Source: Linnemannia elongata (Eukaryota > Mortierellomycota > Mortierellomycetes > Mortierellales > Mortierellaceae). From it: DNA of 64,000 bases. The stretch spans positions 930,001 through 994,000 of the forward strand of contig JAXBDG010000014.1 of assembly GCA_036320915.1 (NCBI GenBank), written 5' to 3'. Under the pieces are notes generated by a model, which did not search any database, was not told where the DNA came from, and saw only the letters and a program-made list of their open reading frames with translations. The position numbers were made by a program, and so were the translations under genes. Below, piece after piece: positions 19,699 through 29,345 of this stretch. Position 1 is the stretch's first letter. Each line of letters begins with the position of its first letter.

Positions 19699-20803
19699 TT
19701 GTCAGACTTGGTCTTTGTTGTGAAAGGGAAGGAGAGGGTAGATGTGTGAGGATGTGTGGAGAGTGGGCGGGTGGAGGAGTACTGAGACATGACAAAAAAA
19801 AACAAAAACAGGAGGAAGAGAAAGAAGGAAGAAAGAAGAAAGAAGAAAGAAGAAAGAAAGAAGTGACAAGAGAAAAGAAAATCGAAACCTTTTAATGAGT
19901 CTCGGACACTGATGCGCCACCAACTTAAATACCGATCATAAAGCAGTGTGAACCCAGGAAACACCTCAGGGCTATTTGTTGTTAATTGCCTTGACCATCG
20001 AATGAAAAAAGGAAAAGAGGAATGCCCACGGAGACACCATTCATCCACGCTAAGACAAAGAGAACAACAAGAGTTTTTTGTTATGCTCACACGGATGCAC
20101 AACAATCCAACTCCACGGATCATACAAAAAAAGGCCCCTAATAATAAAACAGAAAAAGAAGAGAACCTTGTTTGCAGAGATATTCAAAATGATTAATGAC
20201 TGCGCTGTGGTGGGCGTAAAAGGAGCAATGCTTAGGGGTGGGCAACTTCCAGAAGTTGCAGAGGAAGGTCAAGAACAAATAAAGAAAGAAGAAGCATTTT
20301 CACACTCATGTGGGAAGAAAGGGAACAGAGAAGAAGAACAAGAAGAAGAAGAACAAGAAGAAGAAGGGACGGTGCGGCGTTTCATTCTAGAAATAGACCA
20401 TGGCCAGGGGTTGCGAAGGTTGGCAAAAGGTTCTAGACAAGTGGATAGGCAACCTTGCTTGCTTTCTTCTCTTCGGCTGATGTTTGAAGCTGAGAAAAAA
20501 AAATACTTTCCTTCTCTTTCCCTCTTCCCTTTACTTTCCTTTCTCTCTCCGTCTCTCTCCCTTCCTTCTCTCAGCCGGCCAGTTAACACATCTTACCCCG
20601 GTCTGTTTGTTAACAACTCAGCCAAGAATGGTGAACGTGTCCACACGGTGCGACTTTTCGCGGCGTGCTTTGCCATCTTTGCTCACGCTTTGTTTGTTCT
20701 CGACCACAAAAAGGCATAATGGAGTCTCCTTCAACCCTCTTTCTACTCTTTTTACAACCCTTTTCTTAATACTCACATCTCACCACAGTTACAACGCACA
20801 AGG
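19699..20803. other. Divergent intergenic region
   Basis: A 1105-bp region between head-to-head F-box genes. It contains a purine-rich AAGAAAG repeat (about 19812-19862), GAAGAA repeats (about 20330-20370) and a CT-rich leader (20510-20570) before the plus-strand gene. The open frames on both strands are low complexity and are not supported as genes. Confidence 0.5.
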
Positions 20804-21928
20804 ATGAGTTCGCCATTCACGACCACGGACATAACTTCGACAACAACAAGAGCAACGGCAAAGAGAAACCTACTCGACCTGCCAGAGATCCGCCTTCTCA
20901 TTGCCCCTCACCTCGATCGTGCGTCCTTACTAGCCTGTTGTCAAGTCAACCGCGCATTTCTTTCTTCCTTTCGTTACTTCCTCACCTGGTCCTCTGTCAC
21001 CCTCAAACGCGGCACCCGAAAAGATTTTCCTCTCTGGCTCATCCAACAGAACGAACACCTCATCCGACGCCTCATCCTCGAAGACACTCAAGTCTTTATC
21101 AACGGCTGGAAGTTTCTTCATTGTCGAAACTTGAAGGTACTGGACCTATATGTGGACTCGAGACGGTTCGATGACGATCATGGACGACACCCGGAGATTC
21201 GGGAAGTGGGCGCGCAGATGCAGCAACTTGTCCGACAAAACCTGGGGCTGGAGGAGTTGAAGATTAATTGGAAGCCGATGAGTTCACAGCATCGGCAGAT
21301 TCTGAATAGGGATTTGGATCATATGTATTCGAATTCGATTGTGAGGTTGACGCTGTATGAGGCGACCTGTGAAGCGTATGTGATTAACTCGTTGATTGAG
21401 CATTGTCCAAGGATGGAGGAGTTGGAGATAGAGGGGTACCATTTGGAACCCCCGAATTGGGGGCAGTTGGCGCTGGAGTTGAGGCAGGTCAGGAAGTTGA
21501 CGATGGCAAGGGTGGCATGTCGACGTGGGGAGATTTTTATCGTTTGCCCCGAGGTGAGAGAGTTGAGGTTGCGGTACTTTTTGCACTATACCCTGGAGGA
21601 GCCTTCGTGGGGATTGTCAAAACTGGAGTCGTTGTATTGTGAGGACCTGGAGGGTGCGTTGGCAAACAGAGTTCTTGAGCAGACCTATGTCAATCAACTA
21701 CGCAAGGTCGAGCTGCGGAAGACGAGTCATCTGAGGGAAACGTTGGCTTGTATCATTGAGCGGTCTGAAGGGGCTATACGAGAGTTGACAGTGGATAGGG
21801 ATTCGATGTGGACGCTGTCGTTTGCGGAGAGGAGAGAGTTTCTGCGACAGATGCCACAGCTGGAGAGGTTGAATGGGTACCATCCGAGGTCATGGGCGTC
21901 TTTGCTGCAGAGTTGCACCATCAGTTGA
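20804..21928 (+). CDS. Short F-box/LRR protein (374 aa)
   Basis: Single exon; the ATG at 20804 is followed by a Thr-rich lead of about 22 residues. The F-box-like region is at about 24-66 (LLDLPEIRLLIAPHLDRASL, SSFRYFLTWSSVTL), then LIRRLILED. LRR-like units follow: CRNLKVLDLYVDSR, NLGLEELKINWKPM, HCPRMEELEIEGYHL and ALELRQVRKLTMARVA. The end, RREFLRQMPQLERLNGYH, sits where relatives have the W..E.WP.LE cap and keeps only part of it. It is much shorter than its neighbours and lacks several central repeats. Probable SCF receptor; a truncated but still open paralogue is an alternative reading. It is 208 bp upstream of the next F-box gene on the same strand. Confidence 0.8.
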   Translation: MSSPFTTTDITSTTTRATAKRNLLDLPEIRLLIAPHLDRASLLACCQVNRAFLSSFRYFLTWSSVTLKRGTRKDFPLWLIQQNEHLIRRLILEDTQVFINGWKFLHCRNLKVLDLYVDSRRFDDDHGRHPEIREVGAQMQQLVRQNLGLEELKINWKPMSSQHRQILNRDLDHMYSNSIVRLTLYEATCEAYVINSLIEHCPRMEELEIEGYHLEPPNWGQLALELRQVRKLTMARVACRRGEIFIVCPEVRELRLRYFLHYTLEEPSWGLSKLESLYCEDLEGALANRVLEQTYVNQLRKVELRKTSHLRETLACIIERSEGAIRELTVDRDSMWTLSFAERREFLRQMPQLERLNGYHPRSWASLLQSCTIS

Positions 21929-22136
21929 ACCTTTCCTTCTTCAAGAGTAAGGTTGTATATGATTCGTTGGCGCATCCCGCAGTTTTCGAACACTCAAATA
22001 AAAAAAAATGTAGGGGTAAGTTGGTAGGACACTTTCTCTTTCTTTCCCTTTCTTCTTTTCTTTTTACTTTTCATTCTGCAACACCCACAAACCATCGTCA
22101 CCGGCCAGCAAAAAGCACCAACAAACAAGCGAAACG

Positions 22137-24182
22137 ATGCAAGAGGCCCTCTCGCTCTCAGAGATCAGGACCCACATAGGCCTCTTCCTCATCACCAACA
22201 CCACCAACAACAACAAGCGAGACCTCATCGCTTGCATGAGCGTATGCAAGGAATGGCGAACAGACTTTCGACGACTCCTCTACCGTGACCTCGTCCTCGG
22301 TCACCGCACCTTCCAGCCCATCCTCGGTCCGATCCAGTGGCGCGCTTATGGTATTCATACCCAGTCTCTTGTTCTGGAGGAACCTTCGGTCATGCAGAAG
22401 GTTAATCCTATGACCACCCGGGGGAGATATAGTACGATGGGTGCTAGGGGTGGTCAGGGCGGCGCCAAAAGTGTGCTAAGGTCTTCGGACTATAATCTCG
22501 ATCCGATCCAATACTGTCCGAACTTGTTGCACCTCACCATCAAGCTCAGTCCGAGCGCCCAGGGACTCTGTTGTTGGACCCGGGAGGACGATGACGATGA
22601 CTATGGGCATGATGATAACGACACTTTGGGAGCTGCCCCGCCAGCGCGGTTCAGGACTACAGTAGCGTTTCGATACGATCGGCAGAACCAGCCTTGGTTC
22701 GTCAAATCCAGTAACCGGATCCTAGCCTTACTAGAGTACCACCCCAGTCTCAGAAGTTTCCATTGGGTCGGCGACTCGAGCGTGCATATGGAACGGATTG
22801 GACGGCACTTGCTGTCGAAGCAACCACCTCATCGTCTGGTCGATCTGGAACTGGATTCTTTGACGGCGACGTGTGCGGAGATCAACAGAATTATTGAGAA
22901 CTGCCCTGAACTTCGACGGCTATGTTTGAGGTCCTTGCATCTGGTTTCCACGGCGACTTGGCCTGACTTGGAACCGGAAAAGGAGATATCTACAATCTCG
23001 ATCGCTCCAACGTCACCAACAACGTCGTCGCCGACTCTCCCGCAGGCGACTCAGATCCAACCTACCCTCTACCTCAGCAACGTACAATCTCTCACCCTCG
23101 ACCGCCCGCAGTTTCTCGCCCCAGGAATTCTCAAAATCCACGGCCCACACCTCCAACACCTAGAACTCGTCGACTGTGCCTTTCCCCCTTCCTTCCTCAC
23201 CGAGATCAACAGAGCCCGGCTCGAGGGTTCACCACTTGCTCTGGTCACCCCTCACGTCGTCGAATGGAACTGTCCCATGCTTACAAGGTTCAAACACGAT
23301 CGAGGGAGTCTCATGCCAGAAGCCTTTTCACACAACCTCCTATCATCCATCAAAACTTCCTTCCGGTCGCTTGTACTCCTCAAGTTGACCCTCCAGCCAA
23401 CCTTTGTCACGGACCTGATTACACATCCCAGTGTATGCCAGCTACTGACACACCTGGACCTCTCGGGAAGTGAAAGAATCAAGAGCACCGAACTCCAGTC
23501 CCTCCTCTGCCACCTCCCCGCTCTCCTCGACTTCAAAGGCCCCGCAGGCGTCCTCTGGGGAGAAGATGTCTTCAATTCTCCCAAACCTTGGGCATGTCTT
23601 AAACTCCAAAAACTCCAAATGCTCATCTGTCTTGCCCGACCGGACTCAGGACTCTGGGAATCCGATAATCTCTTCTTTGGATTCCCGCTCTGGGACGCCC
23701 TCCCTGCAGACTCGAACCGTTTCCTTCAGGTTCAAAAGGCTGTGTTCCTTCAGCTAGGCAAGCTCACAGAGTTGGAGGTTGTGGATTTGTCGGGTGGATA
23801 TGGGATCGAACAGTTCTTGCATGAGGTGCCGCGTGGGTTACCGTGGACGCTGGAGGCCGGATTGGAGACGTTGCAGGGGTTGAAGAGGATGAGGGTGTTG
23901 ACTGTTTCTGGATGGGAGAACAAGATGACTAGAAAGGAGGCTCAATGGTTCCGGCAGTGGTGGCCAGAGTTGAGGACAATCCGGACAAAGAACGACGGTG
24001 CCTTTTCGAGGCGGTCGCAATCACAAGCACAGGAGCAGCAGCAACATCAACTTAGCCATCAGCAGCAGCAACAGGAAGAGGTCGAAAAGCCTGTGAGCGA
24101 GGAGCTGGTAGTGGGTTGGCTTGCCTTCCAGATGTGTCTCCACCAAGAATGGCCTGAGCGGTTCCCCGATCCTATGATTTAA
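22137..24182 (+). CDS. F-box/LRR protein (681 aa)
   Basis: Single exon from ATG 22137. The F-box-like segment is divergent (LSLSEIRTHIGLFLITN, DLIACMSVCKEWRTDF, LLYRDLVLG; residues 5-60). A loop of acidic residues lies at about 150-165. LRR-like units include YCPNLLHLTIKLS, NCPELRRLCLRSLHLV, HGPHLQHLELVDCAFP and LTHLDLSGSERIKSTEL. The cap reads WFRQWWPELRTIRTKN and is followed by a Gln/His-rich tail (residues 625-650) before a short Trp-rich end. Predicted SCF receptor. It is convergent with the next gene, with 161 bp between the stops. With the preceding gene it forms the main plus-strand block of the array. Confidence 0.82.
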   Translation: MQEALSLSEIRTHIGLFLITNTTNNNKRDLIACMSVCKEWRTDFRRLLYRDLVLGHRTFQPILGPIQWRAYGIHTQSLVLEEPSVMQKVNPMTTRGRYSTMGARGGQGGAKSVLRSSDYNLDPIQYCPNLLHLTIKLSPSAQGLCCWTREDDDDDYGHDDNDTLGAAPPARFRTTVAFRYDRQNQPWFVKSSNRILALLEYHPSLRSFHWVGDSSVHMERIGRHLLSKQPPHRLVDLELDSLTATCAEINRIIENCPELRRLCLRSLHLVSTATWPDLEPEKEISTISIAPTSPTTSSPTLPQATQIQPTLYLSNVQSLTLDRPQFLAPGILKIHGPHLQHLELVDCAFPPSFLTEINRARLEGSPLALVTPHVVEWNCPMLTRFKHDRGSLMPEAFSHNLLSSIKTSFRSLVLLKLTLQPTFVTDLITHPSVCQLLTHLDLSGSERIKSTELQSLLCHLPALLDFKGPAGVLWGEDVFNSPKPWACLKLQKLQMLICLARPDSGLWESDNLFFGFPLWDALPADSNRFLQVQKAVFLQLGKLTELEVVDLSGGYGIEQFLHEVPRGLPWTLEAGLETLQGLKRMRVLTVSGWENKMTRKEAQWFRQWWPELRTIRTKNDGAFSRRSQSQAQEQQQHQLSHQQQQQEEVEKPVSEELVVGWLAFQMCLHQEWPERFPDPMI

Positions 24183-24343
24183 GTTATTCTTTCTTTTTGA
24201 CAGGAAATTTAAATTTCTAATAGAGGTTTCTCCACACTTTTTTCACGCGACTGCTAAATTGATCCGCAAACGTTTTTTAATAATTTGGTCCGCAAAACGC
24301 AGACTAAGCAAAGAAGAAGAGGCTATCACAGATAAAGAGCCGT

Positions 24344-26260
24344 CTAATAAAGCATAATCTCGGGCCTGACCTCACTCAACCACTTGAAGTGCGGCAAGAG
24401 TTCCCCCTCACCATAGGGCGGTTCAGGGCAGAAATTCGCCTCCTCCAACTTTGGCCAAGCCTCCGCCATCCACTGAACCTCTCTCATCCCAACAATAGCC
24501 CTATTCTCATCCGTGAAAGAATTAAAAGACCCTTGCAACACCTTCAACTTCTTCAACCCGCCCCACAGGTCCAAGAACCCTGGTCGACGAGCAACGGGGT
24601 CGCCCAGGGATAGCAGCGCAGGAAACGTCAGATCACGCAATGAGTCGTCGTTGTCGGTGTTGGATGTAGGCTCGACCCTCCACAGTTCCAAGACTTCCAG
24701 CGCTGTCTGCTCGCCCAGTTGTTTGTAGAACTTTTCGAGAACCGTCATATGCCTTTGTTCCTGCTCCGTAAAGAGAATGGGTGTAGGACGAAGGTAATAG
24801 GGCACTGGTGTTTCGTCATCCTCGTTGACGCCTGCAGCAGTAGACGTCAAGGCAGGAACAAAAGAAGGAAAAAGATCGCCGATCGAAATTTGGAGGCGGA
24901 GCTCCTTGATCCGCGAGCTCGCCCACTTTCTCTCAACAACCTCTGAAACCGTCAACGTCGGTTCATCCGTCATCCACTCAGCGACGCCTCCAAGAACAAA
25001 CCCTTCCAGGTTGGGGCACTCAAACAACACGAGTTGAATAAACGAGGGCTCCAAATCCTTGTGGAAATCAAACTGCACCCAAGTCAACGTCGCCGCATGT
25101 CTCCTGAACGCCGCCGACAATCTGTCCGATACCTCAAAGCTCCCCACAAACACAAACTTCTCCAACGCAGGCGCCGCTACCATCGACTCCATGATCTCGA
25201 GCACAAGCGTCCTCCGGCGACCGTCCGCGATGGCTTTGCTGATAATCTCTGTGAGCTTGGGACAACTTTTGCCGACTACACGTCCGACTGTGACAATATC
25301 GACCTGCGAGCCTAGAATTGGCAACATAAGATGTTGGAGATTCGGGCAGTCTCTAAAGACCTCGCAGACCTCCTCCGTCGTCAGATACGCCAAGTTCTCG
25401 AGTTCCAGAAACGTCAAGTTGTCCAGTTCCCGGGCTCCTTCGTGGTTGAAATCCCAACCGGTAACATTACGTACGGCTGTGTCGATGCGCTCCGAACCAT
25501 CGTCATAGAAAGTTGGTTCCTCAAGCTCAACTGTCAGTGCCTGAATTGAGCGCGGGCAGGCAAGGAAGTACGAGTAAGCCAGTAAAGTCCATAGAACCTC
25601 TCTCCCAATGAGGCCAAGAACCAATTTCTCCAGTCTGTTCAACTTGGAGATAGTCTCTGCCAAGACATGAAGCCCCTTGGTGTCCTTTGTCGGTATCCCG
25701 GAAATGCTGACCTGGATCAGGTTCGGGTTTAAATGCAAGATCCAGCACACCTGTGTGACATGGTTGGTGGTCTCATACCTGTCCAGGAAGCACTCGCCCC
25801 CAAACCCATCCTGCACATAATCCAACCCAATCTGAACCGAAAGATGCGTAAGATGGGTCATAGGTGGGAACGGGATCAAGAGGCAAGGTCGTGGGTCTGG
25901 CGGGGGGACCCATTGAGGACGCGAAAATGCACACGCTTCGTCGCTGTCTCGACTGAGTAGCAGCCTCGAGGCCATCTCGTAGAACGCAAGAACGGCGTTA
26001 AAGTAGTAGACAGAAAACGCCCTTCCGGTATCGAGAGAGCGGACGTATTGGACGTTCCTGGCAAGGGCGTGGAGAGCGTCGGAGCTGTCGATTAGATATC
26101 CTATGTGGCAGTTCATGTGATGGTAGAAAGATGCGAGACAGAGCGCGTGAAGGCGATGGGAGGTCTGCATCAGGTTGGAGAGTTCTGCCTGGGTTAGGTT
26201 TATGGCCAGTTTATGGACCAGTTCTGGGATGGCAAAGACTTTGTCGCAGGCTGAATCCAT
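24344..26260 (-). CDS. F-box/LRR protein (638 aa)
   Basis: Single exon. The frame extends 39 codons upstream, but ATG 26260 (MDSACDKVFAIPELVHKL) matches the starts of three paralogues that also begin with MD.A, so I choose it. The F-box-like bundle covers residues 4-50 (SNLMQTSHRLHALCLASFYH), then ALARNVQYVRSLD. LRRs: LNPNLIQVSISGIPT, KLNRLEKLVLGLIG, DCPNLQHLMLPILGSQ, ECPNLEGFVLGGVA. The C-terminal block is complete: FPALLSLGDP, GFLDLWGGLKKLKVLQGSFN and WMAEAWPKLEEANF, then HFKWLSEVRPEIMLY. Predicted SCF receptor. It heads the minus-strand series 24-36 kb, most of whose members share this class. Confidence 0.85.
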   Translation of the reverse strand: MDSACDKVFAIPELVHKLAINLTQAELSNLMQTSHRLHALCLASFYHHMNCHIGYLIDSSDALHALARNVQYVRSLDTGRAFSVYYFNAVLAFYEMASRLLLSRDSDEACAFSRPQWVPPPDPRPCLLIPFPPMTHLTHLSVQIGLDYVQDGFGGECFLDRYETTNHVTQVCWILHLNPNLIQVSISGIPTKDTKGLHVLAETISKLNRLEKLVLGLIGREVLWTLLAYSYFLACPRSIQALTVELEEPTFYDDGSERIDTAVRNVTGWDFNHEGARELDNLTFLELENLAYLTTEEVCEVFRDCPNLQHLMLPILGSQVDIVTVGRVVGKSCPKLTEIISKAIADGRRRTLVLEIMESMVAAPALEKFVFVGSFEVSDRLSAAFRRHAATLTWVQFDFHKDLEPSFIQLVLFECPNLEGFVLGGVAEWMTDEPTLTVSEVVERKWASSRIKELRLQISIGDLFPSFVPALTSTAAGVNEDDETPVPYYLRPTPILFTEQEQRHMTVLEKFYKQLGEQTALEVLELWRVEPTSNTDNDDSLRDLTFPALLSLGDPVARRPGFLDLWGGLKKLKVLQGSFNSFTDENRAIVGMREVQWMAEAWPKLEEANFCPEPPYGEGELLPHFKWLSEVRPEIMLY

Positions 26261-26636
26261 GACTTGAAGGTTGGGTAGATGAGTGAACAGAGAAGGGAAA
26301 GGTAAGGAGGTGTGGGAAGAATGAACTCGATAACTTTTCGCATCATGGAAGAAAGAGGTGCCAATAGAAACAGTCACAATTGATCATTTAAAGATGAAAT
26401 TGATATCGAGCATTTTGGTTGTTGTTGTCATTCACTTTCACCTTCACGCTCGTGGGTTCACGCGTCTTTTACTCGACAGCGCTGCCGCCATGGATCGAGA
26501 GCGTTCCTACCATAGCCGGCCCTTGCTCACAGTCAGTTCCGCGGATCAAAATATTTGATTCGGAATGTTCCCAAGAATTGGGGGCAAAGTTGGAAAAGAC
26601 TTTACTGAGTTGCAAAACGAAAAGGACGTTCAAAAC
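26261..26636. other. Intergenic: promoter of 24344-26260
   Basis: A 376-bp gap between an intact F-box gene and a dead fragment of the same family. No other feature is seen. Confidence 0.4.
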
Positions 26637-26930
26637 TTAATGACATTGAACCCGACACTTGGGGCGCTGCGATTGTAGCCAGTGCAAGCAACCATCATCG
26701 GACCTACTACGACAACTCCCGTGTTTTCTAAATGTTGGATGTCCAAGTGGCTCCAAGTCGATCCTCTGCAGTTTTGGTCAATGCTCGACCACCCACTTCA
26801 TCTCGGCCTCCAGACGGGTCTCCCCTATGTAAGCCGAAACCAACCCAATCAACTCTTTCGAGTTCCTGAGTCCATCAAGAAGTCCCAGAAACCTTGGTCG
26901 ACCCTTGCTTTTTTTTTTCCAACACCAACA
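26637..26930 (-). pseudogene. Relic of an F-box/LRR C-terminus
   Basis: On the minus strand the frame contains GRPRFLGLLDGLRNSKELIG and then EMKWVVEH, TGA, PKLQRIDLE, ending with CLHWLQSQRPKC and a TAA at about 26637. It aligns with the last 90-100 residues of the paralogues (GRPGYLHLLAGLKNLKTLQG, EWIKEHWPRLEKAEF, CFAWLGEQMPGL). The stop falls exactly where relatives have Trp in the EHWP motif, so it is probably a TGG to TGA change. Upstream of about 26930 the similarity fades near a short T run. This is a decayed tandem copy without its N-terminal part, lying 187 bp past the stop of the next gene. Confidence 0.75.
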
Positions 26931-27116
26931 TCCCAGAATACGAGTGGTAACAATAATCAACTCCGCGATCGGGAATGGTGGCAGTAAACATTTTGAGTGT
27001 TTCCAGTAGCAAAAGAGCTGGATTCTTGCTTTTATTCTTTTTCTACTGTCACGTAAAGGGGGGGGGGGAGGAGAGGTACAGGTTGAAAATCTACATGACC
27101 ATGCCCTGTATACCAT

Positions 27117-28991
27117 TTAATAATTCGAAGATCGCATGTTGAGGCCTGGCATTTGTTCTCCCAACCAAGCAAAGCAAGGCCTAATCTCTGAGTATGCGCC
27201 AAAGAACTCTGCCTTCTCAAGCCGAGGCCAATGCTCCTTGATCCACTCCACTTCCTTCCACCCCATAGTCGCCTTCGTCTCCTTTGTTGACACACTCATA
27301 AACCCCTCGAGGATCTTCAACTTCTTGAGCCCAGAGAGCATCCCAAGGTACCCAGGGAGACCTTTGGTCTTATCGCCGTCCAATGTCAACATCCCTGGAA
27401 AGACGCACTGGTCCCAAGTGGTCAGATCCTCGTCATCTTCTTCCTCATCCTCCAAATAATCGTCCGCCACACTAAGACTCAGCGACAAATGCTCCAGCTC
27501 TGTCAACAAGCCAATCTGCTCATACAGGAGCTCCAGGAACGACAATTGGTTCTGCTCCTCGTCTGACAACCGAACTGGTGCATCTCGTAAGTAGATGGGT
27601 GACCTGAGAATTCCTGTGTCGCCAATGTTGACAATAAGCTTGAGCGTCCGGAGCCTTTTCGATGCCCAATCGACAGCCACGAGATTCTCTAGAAGTACCT
27701 CAGCATCCGAGTAGCGGCCAGCTTCAGTTTCGACGTCGAAAATCTCCAGTGCCTCACAGTTGAAAAGGATCGTCAGGATGGTCTCTTCGGCCAACTCTGC
27801 ATAATGAATAGCGATAGTGGTCAGGGAAGCGGCATGTCGTCCGATAGCAACCTCCAGTTCTCCAAATCTGTCAATTATCTCCGTGCACTTGAATCCTCTC
27901 AGTGTGTCCTGTGCCATAGTGTCCATGATAGCCACTGCCATCTGCCCATCTAGATCGTGCGTATCGTCATCCTGAATGAGGGTGTGAAGCTTTGGGCAGT
28001 GATCGACAATAAACTCCGCCAACCCTGGTCTGTCGATCTCCGAGATCAGCTGGATCTTTGGCATTTCCAACTCGACGAGCGACGGGCACTGCTGGATCAT
28101 GGATCGGATAGTATCGCCTGTGAACCCCTTAACGGTTCGGACCCTCCAATGCGTCAACTGCAGCAGTGGCTCTTGTCGCCTTGACACCGGGTCTTGAGTC
28201 GTCCTTACGCTTCTCTCGACTGCTACGGGGCCACTCTCATCAGGGTTGTAATCTTGATCAATATTGAGTATCTTGATCGACTGGGGAAGGCTGTAAAAAA
28301 TGGTGGGGATGGTGCGGTCCAAGACGTCGTCATTGGCATAAAGACCGGCGTAGAGCTCCTGTAATTGACTCAGGCCGGTGAGCGTCCGGGCAAAAAGGTT
28401 GACGTCGTCCATGCAAAACATGGGTAGATCATGCAAATTCAACCGCGTCAAACGTGTGCTCAATTGGACGACATAGCACATTTGCGCAAGATAACCGCCG
28501 CTGTGATATCGTGCAGACAAGGCAGAGGTGTCGGAGCGATGGTACCGAGAGATGTAGCAGGAGAGTGCTTGTAGGTGGCTCATGGGTGGAAACGGAATCA
28601 CTAGGGTGGTACGAAAGCCGACAGGGGGGAGCCATGGGGGTAGCGACGGAGAAGTACCGGACACCGTGCACTGCATGTCCTGAAGGGTGAGTATCCCGTG
28701 ATAGTACTGGAAGAAAAAGTCTTCAGCCATAGTGATGTTTCGCACCGAATGTGAGAGCGCAGAGAGAGCCAAGAGGGCGTCCGGTGAGGTGCAAAGGGCC
28801 GTGTGGAGGTATTGGAGGTCGAGGGTGTGATAGAGGTACGGCGAGAAGATCCTATTCAATCTCTTGCTGGTCAACATGAGATGCACAATGCTTTTTTTGG
28901 GCAGGAGCATGGCAACCATGGTCACGAGCTCACTCGCCCTGAAGAACCGAGCACAAGCTTTGTCCATGCCGGGGAAAGTGCTGGCAGACAA
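27117..28991 (-). CDS. F-box/LRR protein (624 aa; 617 from the second Met)
   Basis: Single exon. ATG 28991 is the first in frame; the second Met, at 28970 (MDKACARFFRASELVTMV), matches the MD.A start of paralogues and may be the real start. The F-box-like region runs to about residue 60 (KSIVHLMLTSKRLNRIFSPY, LYHTLDL), followed by LSHSVRNITMAEDF. LRR-like units include LSTRLTRLNLHDLPMF, GLSQLQELYAGLYAND, QCPSLVELEMPKIQ and NCEALEIFDVETEA. An acidic loop at about 520-535 precedes the complete cap: GYLGMLSGLKKLKILEGFM, WIKEHWPRLEKAEFFGAY and CFAWLGEQMPGLNMR. Predicted SCF receptor. The relic directly downstream shares its cap, which suggests it is the dead half of a tandem pair. Confidence 0.84.
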   Translation of the reverse strand: MSASTFPGMDKACARFFRASELVTMVAMLLPKKSIVHLMLTSKRLNRIFSPYLYHTLDLQYLHTALCTSPDALLALSALSHSVRNITMAEDFFFQYYHGILTLQDMQCTVSGTSPSLPPWLPPVGFRTTLVIPFPPMSHLQALSCYISRYHRSDTSALSARYHSGGYLAQMCYVVQLSTRLTRLNLHDLPMFCMDDVNLFARTLTGLSQLQELYAGLYANDDVLDRTIPTIFYSLPQSIKILNIDQDYNPDESGPVAVERSVRTTQDPVSRRQEPLLQLTHWRVRTVKGFTGDTIRSMIQQCPSLVELEMPKIQLISEIDRPGLAEFIVDHCPKLHTLIQDDDTHDLDGQMAVAIMDTMAQDTLRGFKCTEIIDRFGELEVAIGRHAASLTTIAIHYAELAEETILTILFNCEALEIFDVETEAGRYSDAEVLLENLVAVDWASKRLRTLKLIVNIGDTGILRSPIYLRDAPVRLSDEEQNQLSFLELLYEQIGLLTELEHLSLSLSVADDYLEDEEEDDEDLTTWDQCVFPGMLTLDGDKTKGLPGYLGMLSGLKKLKILEGFMSVSTKETKATMGWKEVEWIKEHWPRLEKAEFFGAYSEIRPCFAWLGEQMPGLNMRSSNY

Positions 28992-29345
28992 GATGTTTGA
29001 ATGAGCGGAAAAGAAAGATGGGAACTAGCAGAATCCTATATGAACTCAGGTTAAGGCTTGTTTACGTTGAAACAGTCACTATATCGACTCGGAACAAAGG
29101 GCAATTCGACACGCTAAGTCGCGTTTACTGCTGGCTTCAGTTGGATCATTATTCAATTATCTCTTGTTGAAAAGGATGTCATACTCTGATTGGTCGAAGC
29201 TTTCTTGATTATTGATTACCCTAAACGCGTTTCAGTCAAGGTGATAACGGTGAGAAAAGATCAGGCACATTAGTCGCCATAGACGCGATCTATCTTTGTC
29301 TCGCGTTCAAGAACAGCAATAAAAGTTTCCTTTATTGTGTGCAAC
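28992..29345. other. Intergenic, 354 bp
   Basis: It holds the promoter of the 27117-28991 gene and the 3' flank of the frameshifted locus. Nothing else is recognised. Confidence 0.4.
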
